Source: F23-D06 sp045600905 (lineage in GTDB: Bacteria > Bacteroidota > Bacteroidia > Bacteroidales > WCHB1-69). From it: 64,000 nucleotides of DNA. Under the pieces are notes generated by a model. It had not been told where the DNA came from, made no database searches, and worked only from the letters and a program-made list of their open reading frames with translations. Shown piece after piece: positions 35,778-43,570 of the stretch. Made by a program: the position numbers and the translations under genes. Positions within the stretch are counted from its first letter, which is position 1. Every line of letters begins with the position of its first letter. The stretch is taken from assembly GCA_045600905.1 (NCBI GenBank), contig JAZRYT010000189.1, forward strand, positions 62,001-126,000. Reading direction: 5' to 3'.

Positions 35778-36605
35778 CTACTGTCTGCCGTATTTCCTTT
35801 CCAAACGGACTTCTTTATTAATCTGATCAATCATCTTCTTGGTGTACAGGGGGAAGTCGGCCTTCATCATCCAATCGTAATAGGCCGGCTCTTTTAGGAA
35901 AACAGCTTTCACGGCTTCGTTTTTGTGCTTGCCGAAATTGAAGACTGCCTCGTCTTTGGTGTTCCAGACGATGTGCCCGGCCATATCCACGTTGCGGTGC
36001 TCGCGGGTGAATGCGCTCAGCGCCTTGACATCGCCCACGACAGGCTTGCTTTTGGCGTGCGTGCGCGGATCGGTGTATTCCACGTTCTCATATCTTTCCA
36101 GTTGGGCTTTGAACACCTCGCAGGTGGCTCGCGTGTCCGCACTGGCGTGATGGGCTTCGGTCAAATCGCCGCCACAATAGAACTTGTAGGCGGCAATAAG
36201 GTTGCGCGGCTCCATCTTGTGGAAAATATTCTGGACATCAACAAGATGGCGGTTGCGCAAATCAAGATTCTTGCCGATTCTCAAAAATTCCTCTAACAAC
36301 AAGGGCACGTCAAATTTGTTGGAGTTGAAGCCTGCCAAATCGGCATCTCCGATGAATGCGAGCAGGTCGTCGGCCAGTTCCGCAAAAGTCGGCTTGTCCG
36401 CCACATCCTGGTCGTAAATGCCGTGAATGGCGGAACATTCTTCCGGAATATGCACACCCGGATTGACAAGCTCCGTACGTTCGATTTCCGTGCCGTCCGG
36501 CATCATTTTAATCAAAGAGATTTCTACTATATGATCTTTCCCGACGTTCAGGCCGGTGGTCTCCAAATCAAAAAATACTAGTGGTCTCGTGAGATTCAAT
36601 TTCAT
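35778..36605 (-). CDS. 3'-5' exonuclease, DnaQ-like
   Basis: 275 residues, DEDD-type exonuclease as in the DNA polymerase III epsilon family: ExoI FFDLETTGLN (two acidic residues), ExoII AGFNSNKFDVPLLLEEF, ExoIII HHASADTRATCEVF with the final Asp. After ~180 residues the C-terminal part (YDWMMKADFPLYTKKM) is an extra helical tail seen in Bacteroidota homologues. It could proofread or act in repair. It begins 2 nt after the T9SS protein gene, so it is in the PASTA operon. Confidence 0.9.
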   Translation of the reverse strand: MKLNLTRPLVFFDLETTGLNVGKDHIVEISLIKMMPDGTEIERTELVNPGVHIPEECSAIHGIYDQDVADKPTFAELADDLLAFIGDADLAGFNSNKFDVPLLLEEFLRIGKNLDLRNRHLVDVQNIFHKMEPRNLIAAYKFYCGGDLTEAHHASADTRATCEVFKAQLERYENVEYTDPRTHAKSKPVVGDVKALSAFTREHRNVDMAGHIVWNTKDEAVFNFGKHKNEAVKAVFLKEPAYYDWMMKADFPLYTKKMIDQINKEVRLERKYGRQ

Positions 36606-36607
36606 AG

Positions 36608-38740
36608 CTATCGTTTTATTATCTTTTCTGTTGAAATGAGTTTGCTGTCTTTCCAGATCTTAATCAAATACATACCTGGCGAGTATTGGCCTAACCCGAT
36701 ATTATTATCTTCCAAATTGTTCGTTTCCAACAATCTACCATAAATATCAAACAATTGATACTGAGCATCGAACATGTCATCCATCTCAACAAAGACTTTG
36801 TCGCTGGTAGGATTAGGGTACAATTTGACGGAGACCTTGTCATAATCCACCACACCGGAGTGGTCGTAAGCCGCGCCCAAAACCGGGCGTATCATCGGTG
36901 CGCCACGATAGAAGGACTCGCGCCAGTCGTTGGAAGTCTTATAGAAGAAATGGCCACGTGCGTCATTGTTCTGGTCAAAGCCCAAATTCAGCTGAGTATT
37001 GTGCGTCTGCGTGAATCCGACATAAAACGTTCCGGAAACAGGAATTGGTTCTTCGGGATAGTAATTTACAAAATCCAGAAACTCGTCTGCGAACTGGGGC
37101 AACAGGGCGGGCAGTGAATACAGCAATTCACCCGGCTGGCCATCGTTGTCACCCCACACTTTCAACGTGAAATAATCGACGTTGTCATCATTCAAGACGC
37201 TGTTGAACCACATCCTGACACATCGCAACGTGTCGGGTTGTGCCAACGTGAACTGCACGGCCACAGATGATTCCGGGTTTCCTTCGGAAGAGAGGAGGCA
37301 ATAGCCTGCTTCTGCCGTTCCGTCATCGTATGCGTAGTAGTTGTAGAATTTCTGCTCAAACACGCAAGTGTCGTTTTGGAGCAGTTCGTCATTGGAGCCT
37401 TCCATTCTGAAGACGTGCGTGATTTGGAACACCGCACTGTCCTGATTATCATACTCGTACGCGAAATCGATGCCGGGTGTGGCGTGATACGAATAAGTAT
37501 GCAAACCTCCGGTATGATAGGGGGAGGCGTTTTCATAATTTTCCGGAGTGGCAAATACGTTGCTGCCGTTTTTGCGTACCATATAATGATATGCCGTGTT
37601 CTTTCCATTCAAAGAAAGATTGGACAAATCGTTTTGGAAATTGGAGGCCATATCCGTGCTGCGATATTGATGCCACGGCATTGACTGATACAATTTCAAA
37701 GCAGAGGTCGTCGGGCTAACAAACGTCACATCATTCACATACACATCGTTATGTGAGCGGTTCACATCCAACCGGACATAGTCAATATGCCATTGGTCGC
37801 AATTGGAGGCCCAGCCCACGATATTATTGCTGCTCCAGGAATCCAAATCTATGGAAGCGTAATTTCTGAATCGGAATTGGAAGTTGTTTCTAAAATACTG
37901 CGGGTCCGTGATGGGAATCAGCACCTGTTTGAAATATTGCAACGGATTTTCCGCCAGCCATTCATCGACTTTGCAGCCGTGCGAAGACCACACTCTATTC
38001 CAAATATATTCGGGGCCGAAAACGGAATCTCGAGGTATCAGGATGGTTTCCCCGGCGTAAACGTTGCTTTCAAAGACATAGATGCAACCCGGCATAAAGG
38101 GGTTGTCGATGGTATCGCCGGCAATATAGTACTCACCGGGTCCAAGGACATACTCTCCATAAAGGAAGCCCGTAAATATTTGATTACCGGTGGCATAGCC
38201 GAATTCCAGCACCAATTCGTCATCAAATTCGGGGGCATCTCCTACTCTTTCCCACTCCACCGCTGGCGAAACGCGGCAACCGCCGCCCGGCTGGAAATAG
38301 AAACTGAAATACAGGGAATCAGCCACTTGCATCTGTCTATGCAACGTGAAATTGCTATCCAAACGGACCAAGTTAGAGGTCAGCGTATCAGCCGCGAAAG
38401 CCTCCCGACTGGCGTGCGCATACATTTTCCCGTCTGCATCTAGGGCATCCAACGTGGCCACTCCGATAGAGGGCGGGAATACCGGATAGGTGTTGTTCAC
38501 AAAGGCCTGACGGTCCTGCCACAACTGGCTATTCGGATAGCCGACACCTTTAGAAAAGTCCTCAACAAAAGGCAGTTTTACAGCGAAAGCGCTTTTCGCT
38601 GGTGAAGGAGTCTGCTGGTAAGCTTTCACTAAGTTCGGATTCTGGGTTAATCCCGTCACATACTCCTGACCCACCGTTATCAGCGGCAGATACAACATCA
38701 AACTCCAAAGGACAAGGATTAATTTGGTATTAAAAGTCAT
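36608..38740 (-). CDS. Large secreted protein with T9SS type A sorting domain
   Basis: 710 residues. Signal peptide (MTFNTKLILVLWSLMLYLPLITVGQ), then a long beta-rich ectodomain of no family I recognise, and a C-terminal sorting domain: VKLYPNPTSDKVFVE, IYGRLLETN, YSPGMYLIKIWKDSKLIS, ending KIIKR. The C-terminal domain directs export through the type IX secretion system and surface attachment. It sits between the PASTA gene (14 nt) and the exonuclease gene (2 nt), an unusual setting for T9SS cargo. Function of the main body unknown. Confidence 0.85.
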   Translation of the reverse strand: MTFNTKLILVLWSLMLYLPLITVGQEYVTGLTQNPNLVKAYQQTPSPAKSAFAVKLPFVEDFSKGVGYPNSQLWQDRQAFVNNTYPVFPPSIGVATLDALDADGKMYAHASREAFAADTLTSNLVRLDSNFTLHRQMQVADSLYFSFYFQPGGGCRVSPAVEWERVGDAPEFDDELVLEFGYATGNQIFTGFLYGEYVLGPGEYYIAGDTIDNPFMPGCIYVFESNVYAGETILIPRDSVFGPEYIWNRVWSSHGCKVDEWLAENPLQYFKQVLIPITDPQYFRNNFQFRFRNYASIDLDSWSSNNIVGWASNCDQWHIDYVRLDVNRSHNDVYVNDVTFVSPTTSALKLYQSMPWHQYRSTDMASNFQNDLSNLSLNGKNTAYHYMVRKNGSNVFATPENYENASPYHTGGLHTYSYHATPGIDFAYEYDNQDSAVFQITHVFRMEGSNDELLQNDTCVFEQKFYNYYAYDDGTAEAGYCLLSSEGNPESSVAVQFTLAQPDTLRCVRMWFNSVLNDDNVDYFTLKVWGDNDGQPGELLYSLPALLPQFADEFLDFVNYYPEEPIPVSGTFYVGFTQTHNTQLNLGFDQNNDARGHFFYKTSNDWRESFYRGAPMIRPVLGAAYDHSGVVDYDKVSVKLYPNPTSDKVFVEMDDMFDAQYQLFDIYGRLLETNNLEDNNIGLGQYSPGMYLIKIWKDSKLISTEKIIKR

Positions 38741-38754
38741 AGATTATGTAAGTT

Positions 38755-39339
38755 TTATTGTTCTGGTTCAACTTCTTCCGTTGTTTCTTCTTCTGGCAGG
38801 TCACTGATATCCTTACCTATCACCAGCGTGATTTTTTCACCCATTTTGATTTCGGTGCCAGCAGATATGGAATGACCGCGATAGAGGACGTCAAGCACGG
38901 CATTTTCATACGGGCTCGGTTTTTCAATCACCTTGTCCAATAGAAGTCCCTGTGAATCAAGGATGAGTTGTGCCTGGCGAAGGGAAATGTCGTGCAGTTC
39001 GGGCATTTTGATGGTAGGCGGCTCGGCGGCGGCCACCGTCAAATACACTTTTCGACCTTTCTTCACTTTTTCACCGGGAGCAGGATCTTGTTTTAGTACG
39101 GTTCCGGCTTCTTTCCCGTTTTCGTACAGATTATCGCTCACCTCAAACACAAAGCCTTCGGACTTTCCACGTTGCGTTAGCTCTTGTGCATTTTGGCCTA
39201 TGAAACTCGGCATTTCAAACTCTCGCCCATGTCTTGTAAACACACGCAACAATAATAGTATCAGTAAAATAACTACAAAAGTCCCTACTGCAGCGAGCAA
39301 AATGTGGCACCACAATTTATTAGGATCTAATTTTTTCAT
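38755..39339 (-). CDS. PASTA domain membrane protein
   Basis: 194 residues: short cytoplasmic start, one membrane segment (ILLAAVGTFVVILLILLLL) and two or three PASTA repeats (MPSFIGQNAQELTQRGKSEG, then MPELHDISLRQAQLILDSQG), ending in an acidic tail (DLPEEETTEEVEPEQ). PASTA repeats bind muropeptides or stabilise wall enzymes. No kinase domain is attached, so it is not a PknB-type receptor on its own. First gene of a three-gene unit with the T9SS protein and exonuclease. Confidence 0.9.
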   Translation of the reverse strand: MKKLDPNKLWCHILLAAVGTFVVILLILLLLRVFTRHGREFEMPSFIGQNAQELTQRGKSEGFVFEVSDNLYENGKEAGTVLKQDPAPGEKVKKGRKVYLTVAAAEPPTIKMPELHDISLRQAQLILDSQGLLLDKVIEKPSPYENAVLDVLYRGHSISAGTEIKMGEKITLVIGKDISDLPEEETTEEVEPEQ

Positions 39340-39394
39340 AATTCAAAAATGCAGGTTCAATAACTGAAAAAAATCAGTTTTATTATAAGGGCGG

Positions 39395-39402
39395 CAAACA
39401 TA
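39395..39402 (-). promoter_or_regulatory. -7 element of the PASTA operon
   Basis: TATGTTTG on the minus strand, followed by CCGCCC. The leader (about 50 nt) contains a small hairpin AACTGA/TCAGTT at 39362-39379. Confidence 0.55.
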
Positions 39403-39442
39403 CATAATAATTTGAAGCAAACCAGTTCCTTCAACAGACAAT

Positions 39443-40456
39443 CTACTTCACAATTTTCTTCACCACACTGCCTTGGTCTGTCGTCACCTTAACCATATAT
39501 AATCCGGAAGGCAGTTCGGAGACGGAAATCGGTTGGTTATATACTGTTGAGACAAGTAATTTGCCGTTGACATCGAAAATTTGCACAAGCGCATTATCGG
39601 CTCCGGCAATATTCAGCATATTGACAACCGGATTAGGAGAGACAGTCACATCCAACTGGTCATAAGAATGTACTCCGCTGGCTCCTTGAGGGGTGAATCT
39701 ATAGACAGTATTGGCGGCAGGGAAACTTGTCAGACCAAATCCCATAGATTCTTCTTCAGACAATGTGTCCATTGAACCGACCCAAAAAGTCGGATTTGCG
39801 GGATCACCATTTACAGAAGCGAAGAAATCTCCAGCGTAATCTTGATAAGCAAGTACTGATAAGAAATTCATTCCCTCTTCTTGAATCCATTCCTGGATAA
39901 ATTGTTCACTTACATCGGATGGGCCATAACGGAACTCTACAGAATTGTTTTCTTCATACAGCCAAACCTGCATATTAATATAATTGTCTGTCAAATCGTC
40001 CTCATAATCCACACCCCAAAAGCCAGCATTGGACCATTGCATTTTGAAGATACGATGTCCGGGATTTCCATCCACTGTGTAGGAGATATCGGAACAGGAG
40101 CGATACGTTTCGGCATTTTTCCAATCATAATCCCCATCGTAGCAAGGATCTATCAAATCAGAATAGAACGGAGTAATCATTATGAAATCATCGTCTTCAT
40201 AATCGTCTTCATAGTAGATCTCCGATCCCATACCGGGGCCATACAATTGATTGATTGGCTGACCAAACAATTGGAACGAAAAGCCCAACGGCAGAGCCAC
40301 ATCCAAATCGTCCCAAGATTCTCCACCGGTAAGCGAAACACCGTTCGGAATTTCGGAATAATTTTCCGTAAACATTTGAAACTGATAACTGTTTTGAGCC
40401 ATTGAAGCAACTGCCAGGCCCATCATTAATGCAAAAAATAAAGATACTTTTTTCAT
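39443..40456 (-). CDS. Secreted protein with T9SS type A sorting domain
   Basis: 337 residues. Signal peptide (MKKVSLFFALMMGLAVASMA), an acidic beta-rich body with no recognised family, and a C-terminal sorting domain: LDVTVSPNPVVNMLNIAG, VQIFDVNGKLLVS, ELPSGLYMVKVTTDQG, ending KKIVK. The body mentions features common in surface-exposed Bacteroidota proteins (many Asp/Tyr, no Cys clusters) but nothing catalytic is visible. A -7 box lies ~95 nt upstream. Confidence 0.85.
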   Translation of the reverse strand: MKKVSLFFALMMGLAVASMAQNSYQFQMFTENYSEIPNGVSLTGGESWDDLDVALPLGFSFQLFGQPINQLYGPGMGSEIYYEDDYEDDDFIMITPFYSDLIDPCYDGDYDWKNAETYRSCSDISYTVDGNPGHRIFKMQWSNAGFWGVDYEDDLTDNYINMQVWLYEENNSVEFRYGPSDVSEQFIQEWIQEEGMNFLSVLAYQDYAGDFFASVNGDPANPTFWVGSMDTLSEEESMGFGLTSFPAANTVYRFTPQGASGVHSYDQLDVTVSPNPVVNMLNIAGADNALVQIFDVNGKLLVSTVYNQPISVSELPSGLYMVKVTTDQGSVVKKIVK

Positions 40457-40554
40457 AACATTTAAGTTTTAATATTTTACAAATCAACGATATACCAATA
40501 ATTATGAATTATAAGTCATCAATAATCATAGACCATATCGTCTTAAAAACGTGG

Positions 40555-40562
40555 CAAAGATA
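40555..40562 (-). promoter_or_regulatory. -7 element of the 337-residue T9SS protein gene
   Basis: TATCTTTG on the minus strand followed by CCACG. It lies in the 352-nt gene-free stretch 40457-40808, which also holds a TTAACCATT-type repeat and the purF-family promoter; I see no other element there. Confidence 0.55.
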
Positions 40563-40599
40563 CACATATTTCACCACAACTCCTATTCAGAAAAAAAAC

Positions 40600-40664
40600 A
40601 TTTAACCATTCCACGCCATTCCTCATTCACCATTAACCATTAACCATTCACCACACCTTAATAG
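40600..40664. repeat. Degenerate TTAACCATT / ATTCACC repeat
   Basis: Imperfect copies of TTAACCATT and ATTCACC in tandem between two divergent genes. Another member of the decayed simple-repeat class seen at 1995, 10300, 55149 and 62614. Confidence 0.6.
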
Positions 40665-40744
40665 GATGCACGATATACCAAAAGGGCAAAGCAGCAATTG
40701 CAAAAAAATATCCTACAACAATAGCAATCTTACGGCAAAAAATA

Positions 40745-40752
40745 TATCTTTG
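40745..40752 (+). promoter_or_regulatory. -7 element of the PurF-family gene
   Basis: TATCTTTG on the plus strand followed by CGC, 56 nt before the ATG at 40809. No -33 box at standard spacing. Confidence 0.55.
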
Positions 40753-40808
40753 CGCTTCCTTTCAAAAAAGGTGTCAAATTATTATAAATATTTAATTGTC
40801 AAAATTTT

Positions 40809-42215
40809 ATGGGTGGTTTTTTCGGAGTTGTTTCCAACGGACCTTGCAATCCTGATTTATTTTACGGTATAGATTATCATTCTCATCTCGGCACCAAGCG
40901 TGGCGGTATGGTGACTATTGAAGACAACGTCTTTCATCGTTCCATTCACAATATTGAGAACTCCTACTTCAGAACCAAGTTTGGCGATGACCTCGGCAAG
41001 TTCAAAGGCAATGCGGGAATCGGTGTTATCAGCGACACCGACGCACAACCTATCGTGGTCAACTCCCATTTGGGACGTTTCGGCATCGTTACCGTCGCAA
41101 AAATCAACAACTTGGAAGAACTCGAACAAGACTGTCTGTCCAAGAACCAACAGTTTACCGAGCTGAGTTCCGGTAAAACGAACCCCACGGAACTGATAGC
41201 CCTGATGATTACGCAGGGCAAAGACTTTGTGGATGGCATCCAGAATGTTTTCCGCAAGGTGAGAGGTTCCTGCTCTATGCTCATCCTGACCAACGACGGC
41301 ATCATTGCCGCACGCGACTATTACGGACGCACGCCCATAGTAATCGGCAAAAAAACTGGCGCACAGGCTCTTGCCTTCGACTGCCATAGCTTTGCCAACC
41401 TCGACTACTCAATTGAACGATTTGTAGGCCCGGGCGAAATTCTAAAATTAAGTCCTGAACATACGGAACAGTTGCTGGCTCCAAATCCAAAAATGCAGAT
41501 TTGCTCATTCTTATGGATTTATTACGGCTATCCAACCGCTGAATACGAAGGCGTAAACGTGGAAAACACACGTTATCTTTATGGTTATCAAATGGGTAAG
41601 GAAGACGACATCGAAGCTGATTTGGTGTCTGCCATTCCTGATTCCGGTATTGCAATGGCCTTAGGTTATTCTGCAGGCAAACAGATTCCTTATAAGAGGG
41701 GTATTACCAAATACACGCCGACGTGGTCCAGAAGTTTTATGCCTGTTGACCAAGACACGCGCGAACACGTGGCCCGTATGAAGTTGCTGCCCAATACCAA
41801 AGTTATGGAAGGTCAACGCATTGTCTTTTGCGACGACTCTATCGTGCGCGGCACACAACTTCGTGACAACGTGAAAAAACTTTACGGTTATGGCGCTAAA
41901 GAAGTACACATCCGCATCAGCTGTCCGCCGTTGGTTTATGGTTGCCATTATCTGAACTTCTCCGCTTCCAAAACGGAAATGGAACTGATTACACGCCGCG
42001 TTATTGCGGAATTGGAAGGCGGCCAGATCCGCAATTTGGAGAAATACTGTGACGACACCACCAAGGAATATGCCAATATGGTGGAAGTCATCCGCAAACA
42101 CCTTGGCGTCGATACGTTGAAATTCAATAAATTGGGAACCATCGCTAAAGCCATCGGCCTTCCCAAAGACCGCCTTTGTACGCACTGCTTCGACGGTTCC
42201 TCATTCGGAGAATAA
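40809..42215 (+). CDS. Amidophosphoribosyltransferase family protein without N-terminal nucleophile Cys
   Basis: 468 residues, close to PurF length, with a class II glutaminase-like N-terminal half (YHSHLGTKRGGM, GNAGIGVISDTD) and a phosphoribosyltransferase half carrying the PRPP loop VFCDDSIVRGTQL and, near the end, CTHCFDG. In PurF the residue after the initiator Met is the nucleophile Cys; here the protein starts MGGFFGVVSNGPC, with Gly at position 2 and the first Cys only at 13. It may be an ammonia-using or regulatory PurF paralogue known in Bacteroidota (from memory) and a canonical PurF would be expected elsewhere. Monocistronic, with its own -7 box. Confidence 0.85.
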   Translation: MGGFFGVVSNGPCNPDLFYGIDYHSHLGTKRGGMVTIEDNVFHRSIHNIENSYFRTKFGDDLGKFKGNAGIGVISDTDAQPIVVNSHLGRFGIVTVAKINNLEELEQDCLSKNQQFTELSSGKTNPTELIALMITQGKDFVDGIQNVFRKVRGSCSMLILTNDGIIAARDYYGRTPIVIGKKTGAQALAFDCHSFANLDYSIERFVGPGEILKLSPEHTEQLLAPNPKMQICSFLWIYYGYPTAEYEGVNVENTRYLYGYQMGKEDDIEADLVSAIPDSGIAMALGYSAGKQIPYKRGITKYTPTWSRSFMPVDQDTREHVARMKLLPNTKVMEGQRIVFCDDSIVRGTQLRDNVKKLYGYGAKEVHIRISCPPLVYGCHYLNFSASKTEMELITRRVIAELEGGQIRNLEKYCDDTTKEYANMVEVIRKHLGVDTLKFNKLGTIAKAIGLPKDRLCTHCFDGSSFGE

Positions 42216-42224
42216 ATCTTCCAA

Positions 42225-42304
42225 AAAGCACTTCCGCCTGCGGCGTGCTTCCCACGAAATCGGAGCGCCAGCGACCAACGCGGCGGACGCGATGAATCGC
42301 GTTC
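42225..42304. repeat. GC-rich palindromic element between convergent genes
   Basis: Between the PurF-family gene and rimM (convergent). It holds a hairpin around 42227-42251 (CGCC TGC GGCG with outer AAGCA/TGCTT) and a perfect 7-bp inverted repeat ACGCGAT-GA-ATCGCGT (42287-42302) ending two bases before the rimM stop. The GC content is far above the surroundings. It looks like a REP-type dispersed repeat that may act as a bidirectional terminator. Confidence 0.55.
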
Positions 42305-42826
42305 CTACCCAAGATACACGTCAATCAGTCCTTCCGGGGCGGTGATGTAAAGGATTTTGTTTTCCCTATCAACTTTTGTAATAAACTGTTGGGAGGCGGG
42401 AATAAGGATTTCCGTACCATCGTGATCCACCTGCATAATAGGGTTGTTGCTGACTTCGAGGAAATCTTGGCAGCTGCCTATGTCGCCATTATGTTCGTCA
42501 ATCACGCGGAAACCGATGACTTCGTGGAAATAGAATCGATTGCCGGGGAGCGGAGGCAGGTCACTCATCGGGAGATAGAGTTCCACGCCTACAAAGTCGC
42601 GGACGTCGTTTGGGTCGATGTCTTCGAATTTGAGGACGAACTGGTTGTTGCCGCGATAGGCGATGCGTTCGATGTTGTACGGGATTTTTTCGCCATCCAA
42701 ATCAAGGAAGACGGCAGGGAGATTGGAGTAGTTTTCAGGGTTGTCTGTATCAAAAAAGGCACACAGATCGCCCTTCAATCCGAAGGGTTTGGTCAGTGTG
42801 CCTAAATAGAAATAGTCGTTTTTCAT
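42305..42826 (-). CDS. rimM: Ribosome maturation factor RimM
   Basis: 173 residues: N-terminal domain with YLGTLTKPFGLKGDLCAF, and a PRC-barrel domain with RFYFHEVIGFRVID and ILIPASQQFITKVD near the end. It binds S19 and helps 30S assembly and 16S processing. The start codon overlaps the rpsP stop by one base (TAATG), so S16 and RimM are probably translationally coupled, as in other bacteria. The end is followed at once by a GC-rich palindrome. Confidence 0.93.
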   Translation of the reverse strand: MKNDYFYLGTLTKPFGLKGDLCAFFDTDNPENYSNLPAVFLDLDGEKIPYNIERIAYRGNNQFVLKFEDIDPNDVRDFVGVELYLPMSDLPPLPGNRFYFHEVIGFRVIDEHNGDIGSCQDFLEVSNNPIMQVDHDGTEILIPASQQFITKVDRENKILYITAPEGLIDVYLG

Positions 42827-43401
42827 TATGCTTCTGCAGGAGCAGCTTCTTCTGCTGCGGGAGCTTCTTCAGCATTAGCGGCAGCTTCAGCGGCAGCGGC
42901 TTCAGCAGCTTCTTCAGCGGCCTTAGCGGCAGCAGCGGCGATTTCTGCATTGCGAGCAGCAATCTTAGCTGACATAGCTTCTTTAACTTTCGTTTCAGCA
43001 GCTAAACGTTCTTTCTTAATGTTACGAGCCTTGTCGGCTTCTTCGCGAACTACATTGCTGAGCTTGCTGTTCTTTTCTTGTTTCCAAGCTTCGAACTTCT
43101 GCTGAGCTTGAGCGTCTGTGATAGCACCTTTAGCGACACCGCCTCTGAGGTGTTTCATCAAATAAACGCCTTCGCGTTTGAGAATCGCACGAGCGGTATC
43201 AGAAGGGGCAGCACCTGCTTCCACCCAATAAAGTGCGCGTTCAAAATTGATGTTGAGCGTTGCTGGATTGGTCAGTGGATTGTAAGTACCAAGATCTTCG
43301 ATAAAACGTCCGTCACGTGGTGCACGACCATCCGCAATTACAACATGGTAAAAAGGTTGATTCTTTTTACCTCTTCTTTGTAATCTGATTCTTGTTGCCA
43401 T
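42826..43401 (-). CDS. rpsP: 30S ribosomal protein S16 with long Ala/Glu-rich tail
   Basis: 191 residues; canonical S16 is about 80-90. The first ~80 residues are S16 (MATRIRLQRRGKKNQPFYHV, DGRFIEDLGTYNP). After that comes a charged helical region (EAWKQEKNSKLSNVVREEAD) and a ~55-residue tail of Ala and Glu ending PAEEAAPAEA. Such extended S16 is common in Bacteroidota (family knowledge); the tail has no known role. Overlaps rimM by one base. Its promoter shows a GTTG, 19 nt, TATTTTTG arrangement. Confidence 0.94.
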   Translation of the reverse strand: MATRIRLQRRGKKNQPFYHVVIADGRAPRDGRFIEDLGTYNPLTNPATLNINFERALYWVEAGAAPSDTARAILKREGVYLMKHLRGGVAKGAITDAQAQQKFEAWKQEKNSKLSNVVREEADKARNIKKERLAAETKVKEAMSAKIAARNAEIAAAAAKAAEEAAEAAAAEAAANAEEAPAAEEAAPAEA

Positions 43402-43487
43402 AAATGTTTTTTATGTTGATAATTAATACTTTACCTTGAAATCTAAGTTCTATACGCCTCTCAGCGCGTAGCTTTTTCAAGGGGCGG

Positions 43488-43518
43488 CAAAAATACAAAA
43501 TTTTCAATACGTCGCAAC
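43488..43518 (-). promoter_or_regulatory. Promoter of rpsP-rimM
   Basis: -7 box TATTTTTG (43488-43495, minus strand) followed by CCGCCCC; -33 GTTG (43515-43518) exactly 19 nt away, a 3-of-4 match to TTTG. The leader is ~80 nt and contains a weak TACGC/GCGTA hairpin. Confidence 0.65.
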
Positions 43519-43531
43519 TGCTTTTTTTTTG

Positions 43532-43539
43532 TACGTTTG
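43532..43539 (+). promoter_or_regulatory. -7 element of the propeller-barrel protein gene
   Basis: TACGTTTG on the plus strand followed by CTGCC, 31 nt before the ATG at 43571. It is divergent from the rpsP promoter, with the two -7 boxes 36 nt apart. Confidence 0.55.
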
Positions 43540-43570
43540 CTGCCTTTTAATAAATACAACTTTTTTGCGG

